From positions 42,697-106,696 of the forward strand of contig DAOTWA010000044.1 in NCBI GenBank assembly GCA_034435955.1: DNA of 64,000 nucleotides. Direction: 5' to 3'. The notes under the pieces were generated by a model. That model was not told where the DNA came from and made no database searches. It was given only the letters and a program-made list of their open reading frames with translations. This DNA comes from DAOTWA01 sp034435955. Lineage in GTDB: Bacteria; Chloroflexota; Anaerolineae; Anaerolineales; Anaerolineaceae. The translations under genes and the position numbers were made by a program. Below are positions 50,944 to 58,693 of this stretch, piece after piece. Positions within the stretch are counted from its first letter, which is position 1. Every line of letters starts with the position of its first letter.

Positions 50944-51083
50944 GGTGAACGAGTGAGAACAATCTGCTCGAGAGCCGGAGGAGGTTCACGGGATACGGGT
51001 AACTCGATAGGCTGGGTAGAGCAAATTGGACACTGGTTTTCTCCTCCCAAGAACATCGGCTGAGGGCTAGCAGCCGATGTTCT
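50944..51083 (+). ncRNA. Candidate structured non-coding RNA with terminal hairpin
   Basis: A nested helix can be drawn: CAAT (50960-50963) with ATTG (51025-51028), TGCTC (50965-50969) with GAGCA (51019-51023), AGCC (50973-50976) with GGCT (51010-51013), and GAGGTT (50981-50986) with AACTC (51001-51005). The internal loops are asymmetric and a CACGGGATACGGGT loop caps it. An outer GTGAAC / GTTCAC pairing and a GGAGGAG (50977-50983) / CTCCTCC (51041-51047) pairing offer alternatives. A perfect 13-bp hairpin follows (51050-51083). No open frame fits. Orientation is inferred; it may also be a 3' UTR element of the converging iron permease. I cannot match it to a known RNA class. Confidence 0.45.
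51050..51083. terminator. Perfect 13-bp hairpin, probable terminator
   Basis: AGAACATCGGCTG (51050-51062) and CAGCCGATGTTCT (51071-51083) enclose AGGGCTAG. The run after it is CATTTAAT on the plus strand, so U-run support is weak; it could end either the RNA candidate or the iron permease message. Confidence 0.6.
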
Positions 51084-51116
51084 CATTTAATCCATGATCG
51101 GGCATCGAAATCGTCA

Positions 51117-51953
51117 TCAGCCCTGTGAAGGCTGGTGGGTAGGAGAATTCTGGACGTTATCCGCTATGCGCAAGCCAAGCCACAGCGCCACAAAATAAGC
51201 CCCATACGCCAGCGCCTCGGTCAATGATGGATTGCCGTTGTAGCCTAACAACGCCTTCAGCACCAACCCCACCCCCGCTTGATCGTTCAGGATCGGGTTG
51301 AGATCCCACACATGCGCAATCACCGGCGGGATCCAGCCCAGCTCATTGAATTCATGCACCCCATGGGCCACCAATCCGGCCGCAAACAGGATCAGCAGCA
51401 CATTGGTCACCTGAAAGAACAGGTGCAGGTTGAGCCGGCGGGTAGAGGCGAACAAAAAGCCGCCCAATATGATGGCCGATGCCAGGCCCAAAACCGCCCC
51501 CAAAAACGTCTGCACCGGGTTGGACGCCAGCCGGGCGGCCAGCAGGAAGAGCGCCAGCTCCACCCCCTCGCGCAGGACGGCCAGGCCGGCCAGCAAGAGG
51601 ACGGCCATACCTTCGTGGGGTTTGCCCACCGCACGCTTAATGCCGCTTTCGATATTTTGTTTCAGCAGGCGCGATTGGGAGCGCATCCAGAAGATCATCC
51701 AGGTGAGCAGCGCGGCGGCCAGAATCATGGCCGCGCCCTCGAACATCAGCTCGGCGTTGCCTTCCAGTTCCGCTCCGCTGACGTTGAGCGCGACCGCCAC
51801 CAGCAGACTGGCGATTCCCGCCCCTGCCGTGCCAGCCCACGCCCAGGAGCTCAAATCGCCGCGCCCGATCTTGCGCAGGGCACCCAGCACGATACCGATT
51901 ACGAGGGCAGCTTCCGTGCCCTCTCGTAATGCGAGCAAATAACTTGGGAGCAT
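51117..51953 (-). CDS. FTR1-family iron permease
   Basis: The 278-residue membrane protein has seven helices and two REXXE-type iron-site motifs: ALREGTEAALVIG near the N-terminus and LREGVELALFLL around residue 125. The topology and motif repeats match FTR1/EfeU permeases that import iron (oxidised on transfer), usually with a partner oxidase or periplasmic protein. No EfeO/EfeB partner is adjacent, so it may function alone. A near-consensus promoter is present upstream. Start is ATG 51951-51953. Confidence 0.9.
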   Translation of the reverse strand: MLPSYLLALREGTEAALVIGIVLGALRKIGRGDLSSWAWAGTAGAGIASLLVAVALNVSGAELEGNAELMFEGAAMILAAALLTWMIFWMRSQSRLLKQNIESGIKRAVGKPHEGMAVLLLAGLAVLREGVELALFLLAARLASNPVQTFLGAVLGLASAIILGGFLFASTRRLNLHLFFQVTNVLLILFAAGLVAHGVHEFNELGWIPPVIAHVWDLNPILNDQAGVGLVLKALLGYNGNPSLTEALAYGAYFVALWLGLRIADNVQNSPTHQPSQG

Positions 51954-52039
51954 GATCCTACCTTCAGGATGTTGAATTCATGACGGCTTTCCCCTCTGGC
52001 TCAGGCCGCATAGGAGAAACGCCCCGACGAAACGGCCTA

Positions 52040-52067
52040 ATTATAGGTCGATTATCTTAATTGTCAA
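52040..52067 (-). promoter_or_regulatory. Consensus promoter of the FTR1 gene
   Basis: On the minus strand a perfect TTGACA (52062-52067) and a perfect TATAAT (52040-52045) are separated by 16 bases, about 87 bases upstream of the ATG. This is one of the strongest promoters in the window; regulation by a Fur-type protein could be at the AT-rich site around it. Confidence 0.8.
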
Positions 52068-52211
52068 TATTTGTGTGATAAAAATCAAGAAAATTTCTTT
52101 CACGTCCCGTCACAAAGAGCATTTACGTTGAAGCAGGCGCTTTTTCCCCCATTGTACGCCTCCCCTGAAGCCCATCTTTGCGCCAGAACGACCGCCGCTC
52201 GTTGCGAATCC

Positions 52212-52232
52212 AACCGCAATGCGGTTTTTTTT
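52212..52232 (+). terminator. Plus-strand terminator with no upstream gene
   Basis: AACCGC-AAT-GCGGTT plus eight T residues reads as an intrinsic terminator on the plus strand, overlapping the stop codon of the minus-strand DnaI-like gene. No plus-strand gene precedes it within 250 bases. Confidence 0.6.
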
Positions 52233-53637
52233 ATCTTTCCACCTTCGATCTGCGCTTTCTGATGTCCCCGCGATACGCCGGCACGGTGATGGCGTATATT
52301 TTACACAGCCGCGTATCCAGCATGCGGCTGCGGAGGCGCGGGTCAATTTCGTCGAGATCGAGCGCAGAGGTGATGACGGTTGGCAGGCCCGCATTGTAAC
52401 GGTAATTGAAAAGCTGATACAGCTTCTCGCGCGCCCAGGCGGTGGCCGACTGCGTCCCCAGATCGTCCAGCACCAGGAGCGGGGCCGTGCGCACCTCTTC
52501 GAAGCGTTTATCATAGCTTACGTTGCTGGAGGGAGAGAAAGTTGCCCGCAGGTGGTCCAGCAGATCGGGGACGACCACGAAATAGGTCGTCGTGCCTTCG
52601 CCGGTCTGATAATTGGCGATGGCCGCCGCCAGGTGAGTTTTGCCGCAGCCATAGCTGCCCTGCAGCACCAGCCAGCCTTTCGGCCTTTCGGCGAAATCGC
52701 GCGCCGCCTTGAGCGCTTTTTCCAGACTCCGCAGGTCGTCGGCGGGCAGGTTTTCGTTCGTGCGCAGGCTGAAGCTGCTGAAGGTCTGCTGTTGGTGAAG
52801 CCCTAAGGAAGAAAGCTCGGGATGAATCATATCCCCGGCCGGATTGCGGTAATCCGGCGCCTTGATATACACCCGTCGTACGAGCTCCGCATCCTGCAGG
52901 CGTGAGCGGATGCGCTCCTCGATCTGCTCCATCGGCAGGTTGGTGGTCACCACCGTGGCAAGCTGGTTGACGTAGCGATAGTTCAAGATTTGGAACAGCT
53001 TTTCCTGAGCCCAGGGGGTGGCGTTCTGGGTGCCAAAATCGTCCAGCACCAGAAGCTGAACGGTGCGCAGCTCCTCAAAGCGTTCCTCGAAGGAGTCCTG
53101 ATCGCTGTCAAACGCGAACCGTAGCCAGTCGAGCAGGTCAGGCACGGTGAGGAAGAAAGTCGGTACACCCAGGCTGACGGCAAAGTTGGCCACCGCGGCC
53201 GCCAGGTGGGTCTTGCCGCAGCCGAAGCTCCCCATGAGCAGCAGCCATCCGTTCAGATTTTGAGCGAAATCCTTCGCGCGCAGATAGGCTTGTTCCAGCG
53301 TGTCGGCCTGTCCATCCGTCAGACGACCGGGCTGTCCACGCGGCTGGAAGGTCTCGAAGGTCAGATGGCTGAGCGCCTCCAGGTTGCTGAAGCGGTACAG
53401 GCGCTGGCCAATGGTCTGCCCGACCGCCGCCTGGCGGCACGAGCAGATGCGCATTTTGCCGAAATCGGGGTGGTCAATGGGCAAATCCTGACGCAAATAA
53501 CCCAGACCGTGGCAGTAGGGGCAGTCTGGATCGCCAAGCAGGTAGCGGCGGCGCGGATCAGTGCTCGACGAAGTCGGCGTACTTTCCCTTGACATATTTG
53601 TGGCGATCTTCCTCAGTGTCTCGTCGATCTTTGGCAT
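52231..53637 (-). CDS. Tandem DnaI/DnaC-like AAA+ ATPase (double helicase loader)
   Basis: The 468-residue protein carries two complete IstB/DnaC-type AAA+ modules in one chain. A zinc-binding N-terminus (CPYC at 39-42, CSC at 65-67) leads module 1: Walker A GSFGCGKT (136-143), Walker B LLVLDD (195-200) and sensor-1 TTN (231-233). Module 2 repeats the pattern: GSYGCGKT (327-334), LLVLDD (387-392), but sensor-1 reads TSA (423-425). DnaI proteins load DnaB helicase. The downstream position in a dnaB-dnaD-like operon supports that role. ATG 53637 follows AAGGAAGGA; ATG 53595 is an alternative. It overlaps the DnaD-like gene by 80 bases. Confidence 0.9.
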   Translation of the reverse strand: MPKIDETLRKIATNMSRESTPTSSSTDPRRRYLLGDPDCPYCHGLGYLRQDLPIDHPDFGKMRICSCRQAAVGQTIGQRLYRFSNLEALSHLTFETFQPRGQPGRLTDGQADTLEQAYLRAKDFAQNLNGWLLLMGSFGCGKTHLAAAVANFAVSLGVPTFFLTVPDLLDWLRFAFDSDQDSFEERFEELRTVQLLVLDDFGTQNATPWAQEKLFQILNYRYVNQLATVVTTNLPMEQIEERIRSRLQDAELVRRVYIKAPDYRNPAGDMIHPELSSLGLHQQQTFSSFSLRTNENLPADDLRSLEKALKAARDFAERPKGWLVLQGSYGCGKTHLAAAIANYQTGEGTTTYFVVVPDLLDHLRATFSPSSNVSYDKRFEEVRTAPLLVLDDLGTQSATAWAREKLYQLFNYRYNAGLPTVITSALDLDEIDPRLRSRMLDTRLCKIYAITVPAYRGDIRKRRSKVER

Positions 53638-54265
53638 CGCGTCCTTCCTTTTTCCAGGAGCTCAGGATGGCTTCCACGTAACGCCAGCGCCGCACATTGT
53701 TCTCCACGGCGATACGCACCGCCTCTTGGATCCACTCGAGTGGGTAGGTCGCCTCGGCCTCGCGCAGCACATCGGCGATCAGCGGGGTCAGCGGACCGAT
53801 GTTCTCCTCATAAAGGCGGAAGACGTTCGGCCGCTCCATGTCGAGAGCGATCGGCTGACGGGTATCGCCGGTGGGCTTCCACTCGCCCTTCTCGATGGCG
53901 CGCAAGGCGGCGCGGCCGCGCTCCGAGTTGAGGAAAAACAGGCGCACGGGTTGGTCATCTACCGCGACCTCGGCGCACAGCAGCGTCCCGCGCGCGACCG
54001 CGCGTTCTAAAGCCCGCTTCAAAGCGGCCGCTTGATCCCCATCCGGCGAGGCCAGCCCAGACAGGAAACGTTCATCGGCAGCCACATCCTCGCTGCGCAG
54101 GTAGCGGAAGCCGCCCTCGAGCTGGTTGACGAACCACAGGGCGTAAAGGGTAACCTTCAATTCGTTCAAGTCATCGATCTGCGGCAGCAGTTCGGTGAAC
54201 AAGGATTCCGGCAGCGGAACGCTTCTGATCTTGTCCTCTTTGAAGCCCTCAAATTTACCGCCCAT
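53558..54265 (-). CDS. DnaD-domain replication protein
   Basis: The 235-residue protein has an N-terminal winged-helix segment (VPLPESLFTELLPQIDDLNE, LKVTLYALWFVNQLEGGFRY). The C-terminal DnaD domain reads YEENIGPLTPLIADVLREAE, WIQEAVRIAVENNVRRW and YVEAILSSWKKEG, the conserved YxxxIRxxW-type helix end. DnaD proteins help open origins and recruit the helicase loader. The tail is charged and Lys/Asp-rich. AAAGGAG abuts the ATG directly (no spacer), an unusual layout. It lies 30 bases after dnaB and overlaps the tandem loader gene. A phage-like replication protein is the alternative but context favours a chromosomal primosome. Confidence 0.88.
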   Translation of the reverse strand: MGGKFEGFKEDKIRSVPLPESLFTELLPQIDDLNELKVTLYALWFVNQLEGGFRYLRSEDVAADERFLSGLASPDGDQAAALKRALERAVARGTLLCAEVAVDDQPVRLFFLNSERGRAALRAIEKGEWKPTGDTRQPIALDMERPNVFRLYEENIGPLTPLIADVLREAEATYPLEWIQEAVRIAVENNVRRWRYVEAILSSWKKEGRDAKDRRDTEEDRHKYVKGKYADFVEH

Positions 54266-54295
54266 CTCCTTTGCCCTCTACCTCAAAACGAAGGA

Positions 54296-55663
54296 TTACT
54301 TTGTCGTGGCCGCATTCTCGAAGCGGGCCAGGTTGCTGAGGAACACCAGCTCGATGCCCGGGTGGGTGGGACCGTTGCGGTGCTTGGCCACGATGATCTC
54401 GGCCACATTCTGGCGTGGGCTGTCCTTTTCCAGCATGTCAGGCCGGTGGATGAACATGACAATATCCGCATCCTGCTCCAGGCTGCCGGATTCGCGCAGG
54501 TCGGACAGCACCGGCCGCTTATCGGCGCGCTGCTCAACAGCCCGCGATAGCTGCGCCGCGGCCAGCACCGGCACGTTCAACTCGCGCGCCAGCACCTTCA
54601 GGTTGCGCGAGATGTACGAAACCTCCTGCACGCGGTTGTCGGTGCGCACGTCGCCGCTCATCAACTGGATATAGTCCACGATCACCAGGTCCAGCTCGTA
54701 TTCCAGCGCCAGCCGGCGGCACTTGGTGCGCAATTGCAGCGGGGTGATGGCAGGCGTGTCATCCAAATAGATGTGCGTATCGCTCAGCACCTCGATGGCG
54801 TGGGTGAAAATCGGCCATTCGTCGTCGTTCAGCTTGCCCGTCCGCAGACGTTGGGTGTCGATGCCTGTCTCCTGGGCGATCAACCGCTGGACGAGCTGCT
54901 CGTTGGACATTTCCAGCGAGAAGATGGCCACGTGTTTCTTGTGCTTCTGGGCGGCATTCTTGGCCACCGAAAGGAGAAAACCGGTCTTGCCCGAACCGGG
55001 ACGCCCGGCGATGATCAACAGGTCGGACTTTTGCAGACCGCCCAGCAGGCGGTCAATATCGATCAGCCCTGTGGGAACACCGTAAATCTCGTCGGTGCGC
55101 TGGGAAAGCTGATCGATGCGGTCGTAGTACTCGCTCAGCACCTGCTGGATGGGCTCCACATCCCGCCGCAAGCGCCGTTCGCCCACACCGAAGATGGCTT
55201 TCTCGGCTTCGTCCATCACCGTCTCGACGGACTGCGCCTGGTTGTATGCCAGCTTGGCGATTTCATTGGCTGCGGTCAGCATCTTGCGCCGTACGGCCGC
55301 TTCCTCCACCATGCGGCCGTAGGCCTCGGCGTGCAGCGAGGACGGAACCTGGTTGACCAGCGCAGTCAGATAGGCCGGTCCGCCAATTTCAGCCAGGTGG
55401 CCCGCTTGCTCCAGTTCACTGGATACGGTCAGAAAGTCGATCGGCGAGCGGCGTTCGTGGAGACGGGTGAAAGCCTCCCATATCCAGCGGTTGCGGTGGA
55501 TGTAAAAATCATCGGGCTGAAGGAATTGGGCTACGTCGTAGTACGCCTCGGGATTGATCAGCACCGCGCCGATGACCGCCTCTTCGGCTTCGCGGTTGCT
55601 CGGCACGACCTGCGGCTCGGCAACCGGGCTCTCTTCACCAGGGGATACAGGAAAATCATCCAT
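54296..55663 (-). CDS. dnaB: Replicative DNA helicase DnaB
   Basis: The 455-residue hexameric helicase has the N-terminal domain (AEEAVIGAVLINPEAYYDVA, YLTALVNQVPSSLHAEAYGR) and the RecA-like motor. The motor has Walker A GRPGSGKTG, Walker B VIVDYIQLMSG, the LSRAVEQRADKRPVLSDLRE arginine-rich segment and the DIVMFIHR end. It unwinds DNA at the replication fork. It is first in a minus-strand operon with a DnaD-domain gene and the tandem DnaI-like ATPase. Its length is normal, with no intein. ATG at 55661-55663. Confidence 0.96.
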   Translation of the reverse strand: MDDFPVSPGEESPVAEPQVVPSNREAEEAVIGAVLINPEAYYDVAQFLQPDDFYIHRNRWIWEAFTRLHERRSPIDFLTVSSELEQAGHLAEIGGPAYLTALVNQVPSSLHAEAYGRMVEEAAVRRKMLTAANEIAKLAYNQAQSVETVMDEAEKAIFGVGERRLRRDVEPIQQVLSEYYDRIDQLSQRTDEIYGVPTGLIDIDRLLGGLQKSDLLIIAGRPGSGKTGFLLSVAKNAAQKHKKHVAIFSLEMSNEQLVQRLIAQETGIDTQRLRTGKLNDDEWPIFTHAIEVLSDTHIYLDDTPAITPLQLRTKCRRLALEYELDLVIVDYIQLMSGDVRTDNRVQEVSYISRNLKVLARELNVPVLAAAQLSRAVEQRADKRPVLSDLRESGSLEQDADIVMFIHRPDMLEKDSPRQNVAEIIVAKHRNGPTHPGIELVFLSNLARFENAATTK

Positions 55664-55738
55664 AATCTGACTCGTCCAGCGTCATCAGATGCCGCGCCGC
55701 GTCCGCGGCTTCAAAGGCAAAATCGCAACGACTTGGTC

Positions 55739-55781
55739 AAAAAAACCGGGGCGACCAGCAGGTACGCCGGCGCACCCCGGT
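55739..55781 (-). terminator. Intrinsic terminator of the bifunctional nuclease gene
   Basis: Read on the minus strand, ACCGGGG and CCCCGGT enclose a 23-base loop (with an internal smaller hairpin possible), followed by TTTTTTT. Confidence 0.8.
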
Positions 55782-55800
55782 GATCTTCTGCGGGTGTGGA

Positions 55801-56409
55801 TTATTTTTTGCGACGGGGGCCTTCCTCACCTTCATCGCCGGCATCCCCTTCCCCTTCCTCGCCGCTGTTTAAATTGTCCAGGTCCAGTTTCTGCAGAAAA
55901 TCTTCGAACACTTCCAGATGCTCTTCACTGGCCTCGGGCTGCGTTTCTTTGCCGGTGTCTTCCGTTTTCGCCAGACTGGCCGGTTTCTCCTCAATGTCTT
56001 GTTCGGGGATGATGCCAGCCGAATCCATCACTTCGCGCGAGACCAGGATCGGCACGTGTGCGCGCACCGCTAGTGCCAGCGCATCGGATGGGCGTGAATC
56101 GATGCCCATCTCATGTCCATTCACCTCGACCACGATATTGCCGTAAAACACGTCGTCGCGTAACGAGATCACTTCTACGCGCAGAATGCGGGCGTTGAGA
56201 GCTGTAAATACATTCTTGAGCAGATCGTGCGTTTGCGGCCGGGCGAGTTCGACATCCTGCAGCGCAATGGTGATCGATTCTGCCTCGTACGGCCCGATCC
56301 AGATCGGCAGGTAGCGTTCTGCATTGGCCTCACGTAGAACGACAATGCGCTGCTGGTTGGTCAAGCTGACGCGCACGCTGTCGATCAGTACCTCTATCAT
56401 TTTCGCCAT
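55801..56409 (-). CDS. Bifunctional nuclease family protein (DUF151)
   Basis: The 202-residue protein has the DUF151/BFN fold: MIEVLIDSVRVSLTNQQRIV, RYLPIWIGPYEAESITIAL, HDLLKNVFTALNARILRVEV and GIDSRPSDALALAVRAHVPI, which are family hallmarks. Plant and bacterial homologues show nuclease activity on RNA and DNA; the true substrate is uncertain. The C-terminal third (from residue 135) is acidic and probably disordered, with a LEVFEDFLQKLDLDNL helix. A terminator follows its stop. AGAGAGG precedes its ATG. Confidence 0.9.
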   Translation of the reverse strand: MAKMIEVLIDSVRVSLTNQQRIVVLREANAERYLPIWIGPYEAESITIALQDVELARPQTHDLLKNVFTALNARILRVEVISLRDDVFYGNIVVEVNGHEMGIDSRPSDALALAVRAHVPILVSREVMDSAGIIPEQDIEEKPASLAKTEDTGKETQPEASEEHLEVFEDFLQKLDLDNLNSGEEGEGDAGDEGEEGPRRKK

Positions 56410-56915
56410 GGTACAACCTCTCTCACCGGAACCACAAGACCGGATATCGCATTTATTCTAACACGGTGGGATTGAGGATGCAACTAGATCACAGATGATA
56501 AAGATGATATTATGTGTGCCCTTTGGAAGATTTGGATTGATTTGCAGTTTTCTTAACATTTTCAAGCCTCAATGCGGTATAATGGTAACATAAATCCTGA
56601 AAGATGCAGTATTACTGCGGCGAGCGAAAAATCTTATCTTAGAGCAGACCGGCTGGCTCCAGTCACCTGGGTGCCAGTATAGCGCCAGTATGGATCAACA
56701 GCGATCAATGGTCATTCTTATCCGCCCTGATTAACCACCAGTACGGGAGTCATTTTACCAAACCAGTTTACCCGCAAAATCGACCATGGGGGTTTCCAGC
56801 GCAATCCGGCGCCTCAGCAGATTTCGCGCTTTCGTTAGGATATCGCGGCTTAACGGCGGGTACGGGTTGATCGAGATTGTTGAGAAGCACAACCATTGTG
56901 AGAACGAGCTGAAGG
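56410..56915. other. 500-base intergenic region upstream of the pseudo-receiver regulator
   Basis: A TATAAT occurs at 56578-56583 with a weak TTAACA 19 bases upstream, giving a leader of over 300 bases. Around 56660-56700 the motif GCCAGTAT is repeated (GCCAGTATAGC, GCCAGTATGG). I see no open reading frame with a ribosome site and no known RNA motif. The leader may be regulatory. Confidence 0.4.
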
Positions 56916-57566
56916 ATGAAGGCGACTATCCTGTTAGTTGAGGGTAAACGGGCGGAGCATCCGTCCTTTCTCCCCCAATTGCGCAAGAAAGGCTTCCAGG
57001 TCGAGACGGCCTCGAGCGGGAGCCATGCGCTGGGCCGCCTGGAGGATGTAGACCCCGATGTGGTCATCGTCGACGCCGCTTCGCTGCGCACCAGCGGCAA
57101 GCGCATCTGCCAGAACCTGCGCAATGTGCTCGACGGCCTTCCTCTAATCCTGATCACGGATCGGCGGCCAGAAGACCCTCCCCCCGTCGACGCTGTGCTC
57201 GTACTGCCGTTCACCGTGCAAAAGCTCATCAACCGTATGCGTCCCCTCCTGCCTGCCGAGGAGGACGACCTCATCCACATCGGCCCTATCCGTCTGTACC
57301 AGCGGCAGCGCCGCTTACGCTGCCTTGGAAAGCAGGCCAGGCTCACTCCGCGCCTGGTCATGCTCCTCAAAGTGCTGCTCGAACACCACGGGGAAGTCGT
57401 CGAGCGCGAAGGCCTCTTTCGCCACGTGTGGGACACCGAATATACCGGCGATACCCGCACCCTGGATGTTCATATTAGCTGGCTCCGCGAAGCGCTGGAA
57501 ACCGACCCGCGCCACCCGCGCTTCCTCAAAACCGTGCGCGGCGTCGGCTACCGTTTGGATGTATAA
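56916..57566 (+). CDS. OmpR-type regulator with degenerate receiver domain
   Basis: The 216-residue protein has an N-terminal receiver-like domain and a C-terminal winged-helix DNA-binding domain (TPRLVMLLKVLLEHHGEVVE, HISWLREALETDPRHPRFLK, TVRGVGYRLDV). The phospho-acceptor Asp53 (VVIVDAAS) and Thr81 are kept. However, the N-terminal acidic pair is VEG at 8-10 instead of DD, and the conserved Lys of the KP(F/L) motif is Leu97 (LPF). So it probably cannot be phosphorylated in the normal way. No histidine kinase is nearby. It may respond to another signal or act constitutively. It is followed by a bidirectional terminator. Confidence 0.82.
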   Translation: MKATILLVEGKRAEHPSFLPQLRKKGFQVETASSGSHALGRLEDVDPDVVIVDAASLRTSGKRICQNLRNVLDGLPLILITDRRPEDPPPVDAVLVLPFTVQKLINRMRPLLPAEEDDLIHIGPIRLYQRQRRLRCLGKQARLTPRLVMLLKVLLEHHGEVVEREGLFRHVWDTEYTGDTRTLDVHISWLREALETDPRHPRFLKTVRGVGYRLDV

Positions 57567-57581
57567 ACGCCGTTGAAAATC

Positions 57582-57616
57582 AGCGAGGGTGGCGCTGCCA
57601 CCCTCGCTTTACTTTT
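57582..57616. terminator. Bidirectional intrinsic terminator
   Basis: AGCGAGGGTGGC-GCT-GCCACCCTCGCT is a perfect 12-bp stem followed by TTACTTTTA on the plus strand; it separates the converging regulator and the secreted repeat protein. Confidence 0.85.
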
Positions 57617-57640
57617 ATCCTTTCTCTACAGGGCTCTGCC

Positions 57641-58693
57641 TTACTTAAGCATCTGCCGATCCAAACCCCAAACCGAATTCATCTGGGTGACTGCGTTCTG
57701 CAGCGCCGCCTGGGCGTTGGAGAGCCACATGTTGGCATCGCCGACCGTCTTATCGGCGTCGTCGAAATTGGTCACCAGGCCATTTACGTCGAAACCGTTG
57801 CGCTGGCTCAACGCCGTGTTCGCCTTGCTGAGCTGATCGCTGGCGTAACTGAGCTGGCTCTGATAGGCATTTAGCTGCGTCTGCAGCGCAGATGCCACGT
57901 CGGTCAGCCCTTTCGCCTGGAGCTGGTTGATCACTTCATTCACCCGATCTACGATCACGCTGTTGTCGTAGTTAAACTGAGCAGACAATTGCGAATACTC
58001 GGCCAAATACTGGCGGAGGTCGCGCTGATCCGTTAAAGCGTGCTGCACATCATTGGGACTGGTGAAATTCGTGCCGTTGTGGAGCTGGGCTAATTCGGCG
58101 GTAACCGTCGCGCTGCCAGCCTTGTATTCTTGCAGGACGAATTCGATCGGCACCATCCCGGGATTGAGCGCTTCCTGGGTGGCCGTCAAATAGCCTTCCA
58201 GCTTACCCAGGGTCTCCTGTGCATCGCCAATGTCCAGCACCAGGCCGTCTGCCGTCAGGCCGTTGTGCTGGTTGAGCACTGCGGTGGCCAGGTTGAACTC
58301 GGTTTGCGCATTCGATATTCGATTCTGCAGATCGGACAGGGCGTTCTTGACCGGCGTCGCATCGAGACCAGCAGCCGTTAAGGCAGCGATCTCTTCATTG
58401 GCGCGCGTTTCTTCATCGTTGGCAGTGGTCAGGCTCCTTGCGACTGTATTGTACAGGACCACATCGTTCTTATACTCCTCTCTCAGATAGCCCTCCTGGG
58501 CCTGTTGCTGCGGGGTTAATGTGCTGACGGTCGTAGCCACAGGAGTTGCCGTTGCGGTTGCAGCCGGTGTGGGCGTCGGCGTGTTCGTCCCACCCTGGGC
58601 TGAAACTTCCAGCGAAGGCGATCGCGCCAAACCGAATACAACCAGCGCCAGCACGAGCGCTATCGCACCGAATTTTAAGACGTCCTTCTTCAT
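57641..58693 (-). CDS. Secreted helical protein with duplicated domain
   Basis: The 350-residue protein has a signal peptide (about 1-33) and a Thr/Pro/Ala linker (TPTPTPAATATATPVATT). Its two helical repeat units of about 78 residues can be aligned: AVLNQHNGLTADGLVLDIGD and ALSQRNGFDVNGLVTNFDDA share the pattern LxQ(H/R)NG(L/F)xxxGLV(L/T). The preceding helices (LQNRISNAQTEF / LNAYQSQLSYAS) also correspond. No catalytic motif is present. It is likely an exported structural or binding protein. Family not recognised. Promoter elements are unclear; an inverted repeat lies at 58738-58762. Confidence 0.75.
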   Translation of the reverse strand: MKKDVLKFGAIALVLALVVFGLARSPSLEVSAQGGTNTPTPTPAATATATPVATTVSTLTPQQQAQEGYLREEYKNDVVLYNTVARSLTTANDEETRANEEIAALTAAGLDATPVKNALSDLQNRISNAQTEFNLATAVLNQHNGLTADGLVLDIGDAQETLGKLEGYLTATQEALNPGMVPIEFVLQEYKAGSATVTAELAQLHNGTNFTSPNDVQHALTDQRDLRQYLAEYSQLSAQFNYDNSVIVDRVNEVINQLQAKGLTDVASALQTQLNAYQSQLSYASDQLSKANTALSQRNGFDVNGLVTNFDDADKTVGDANMWLSNAQAALQNAVTQMNSVWGLDRQMLK

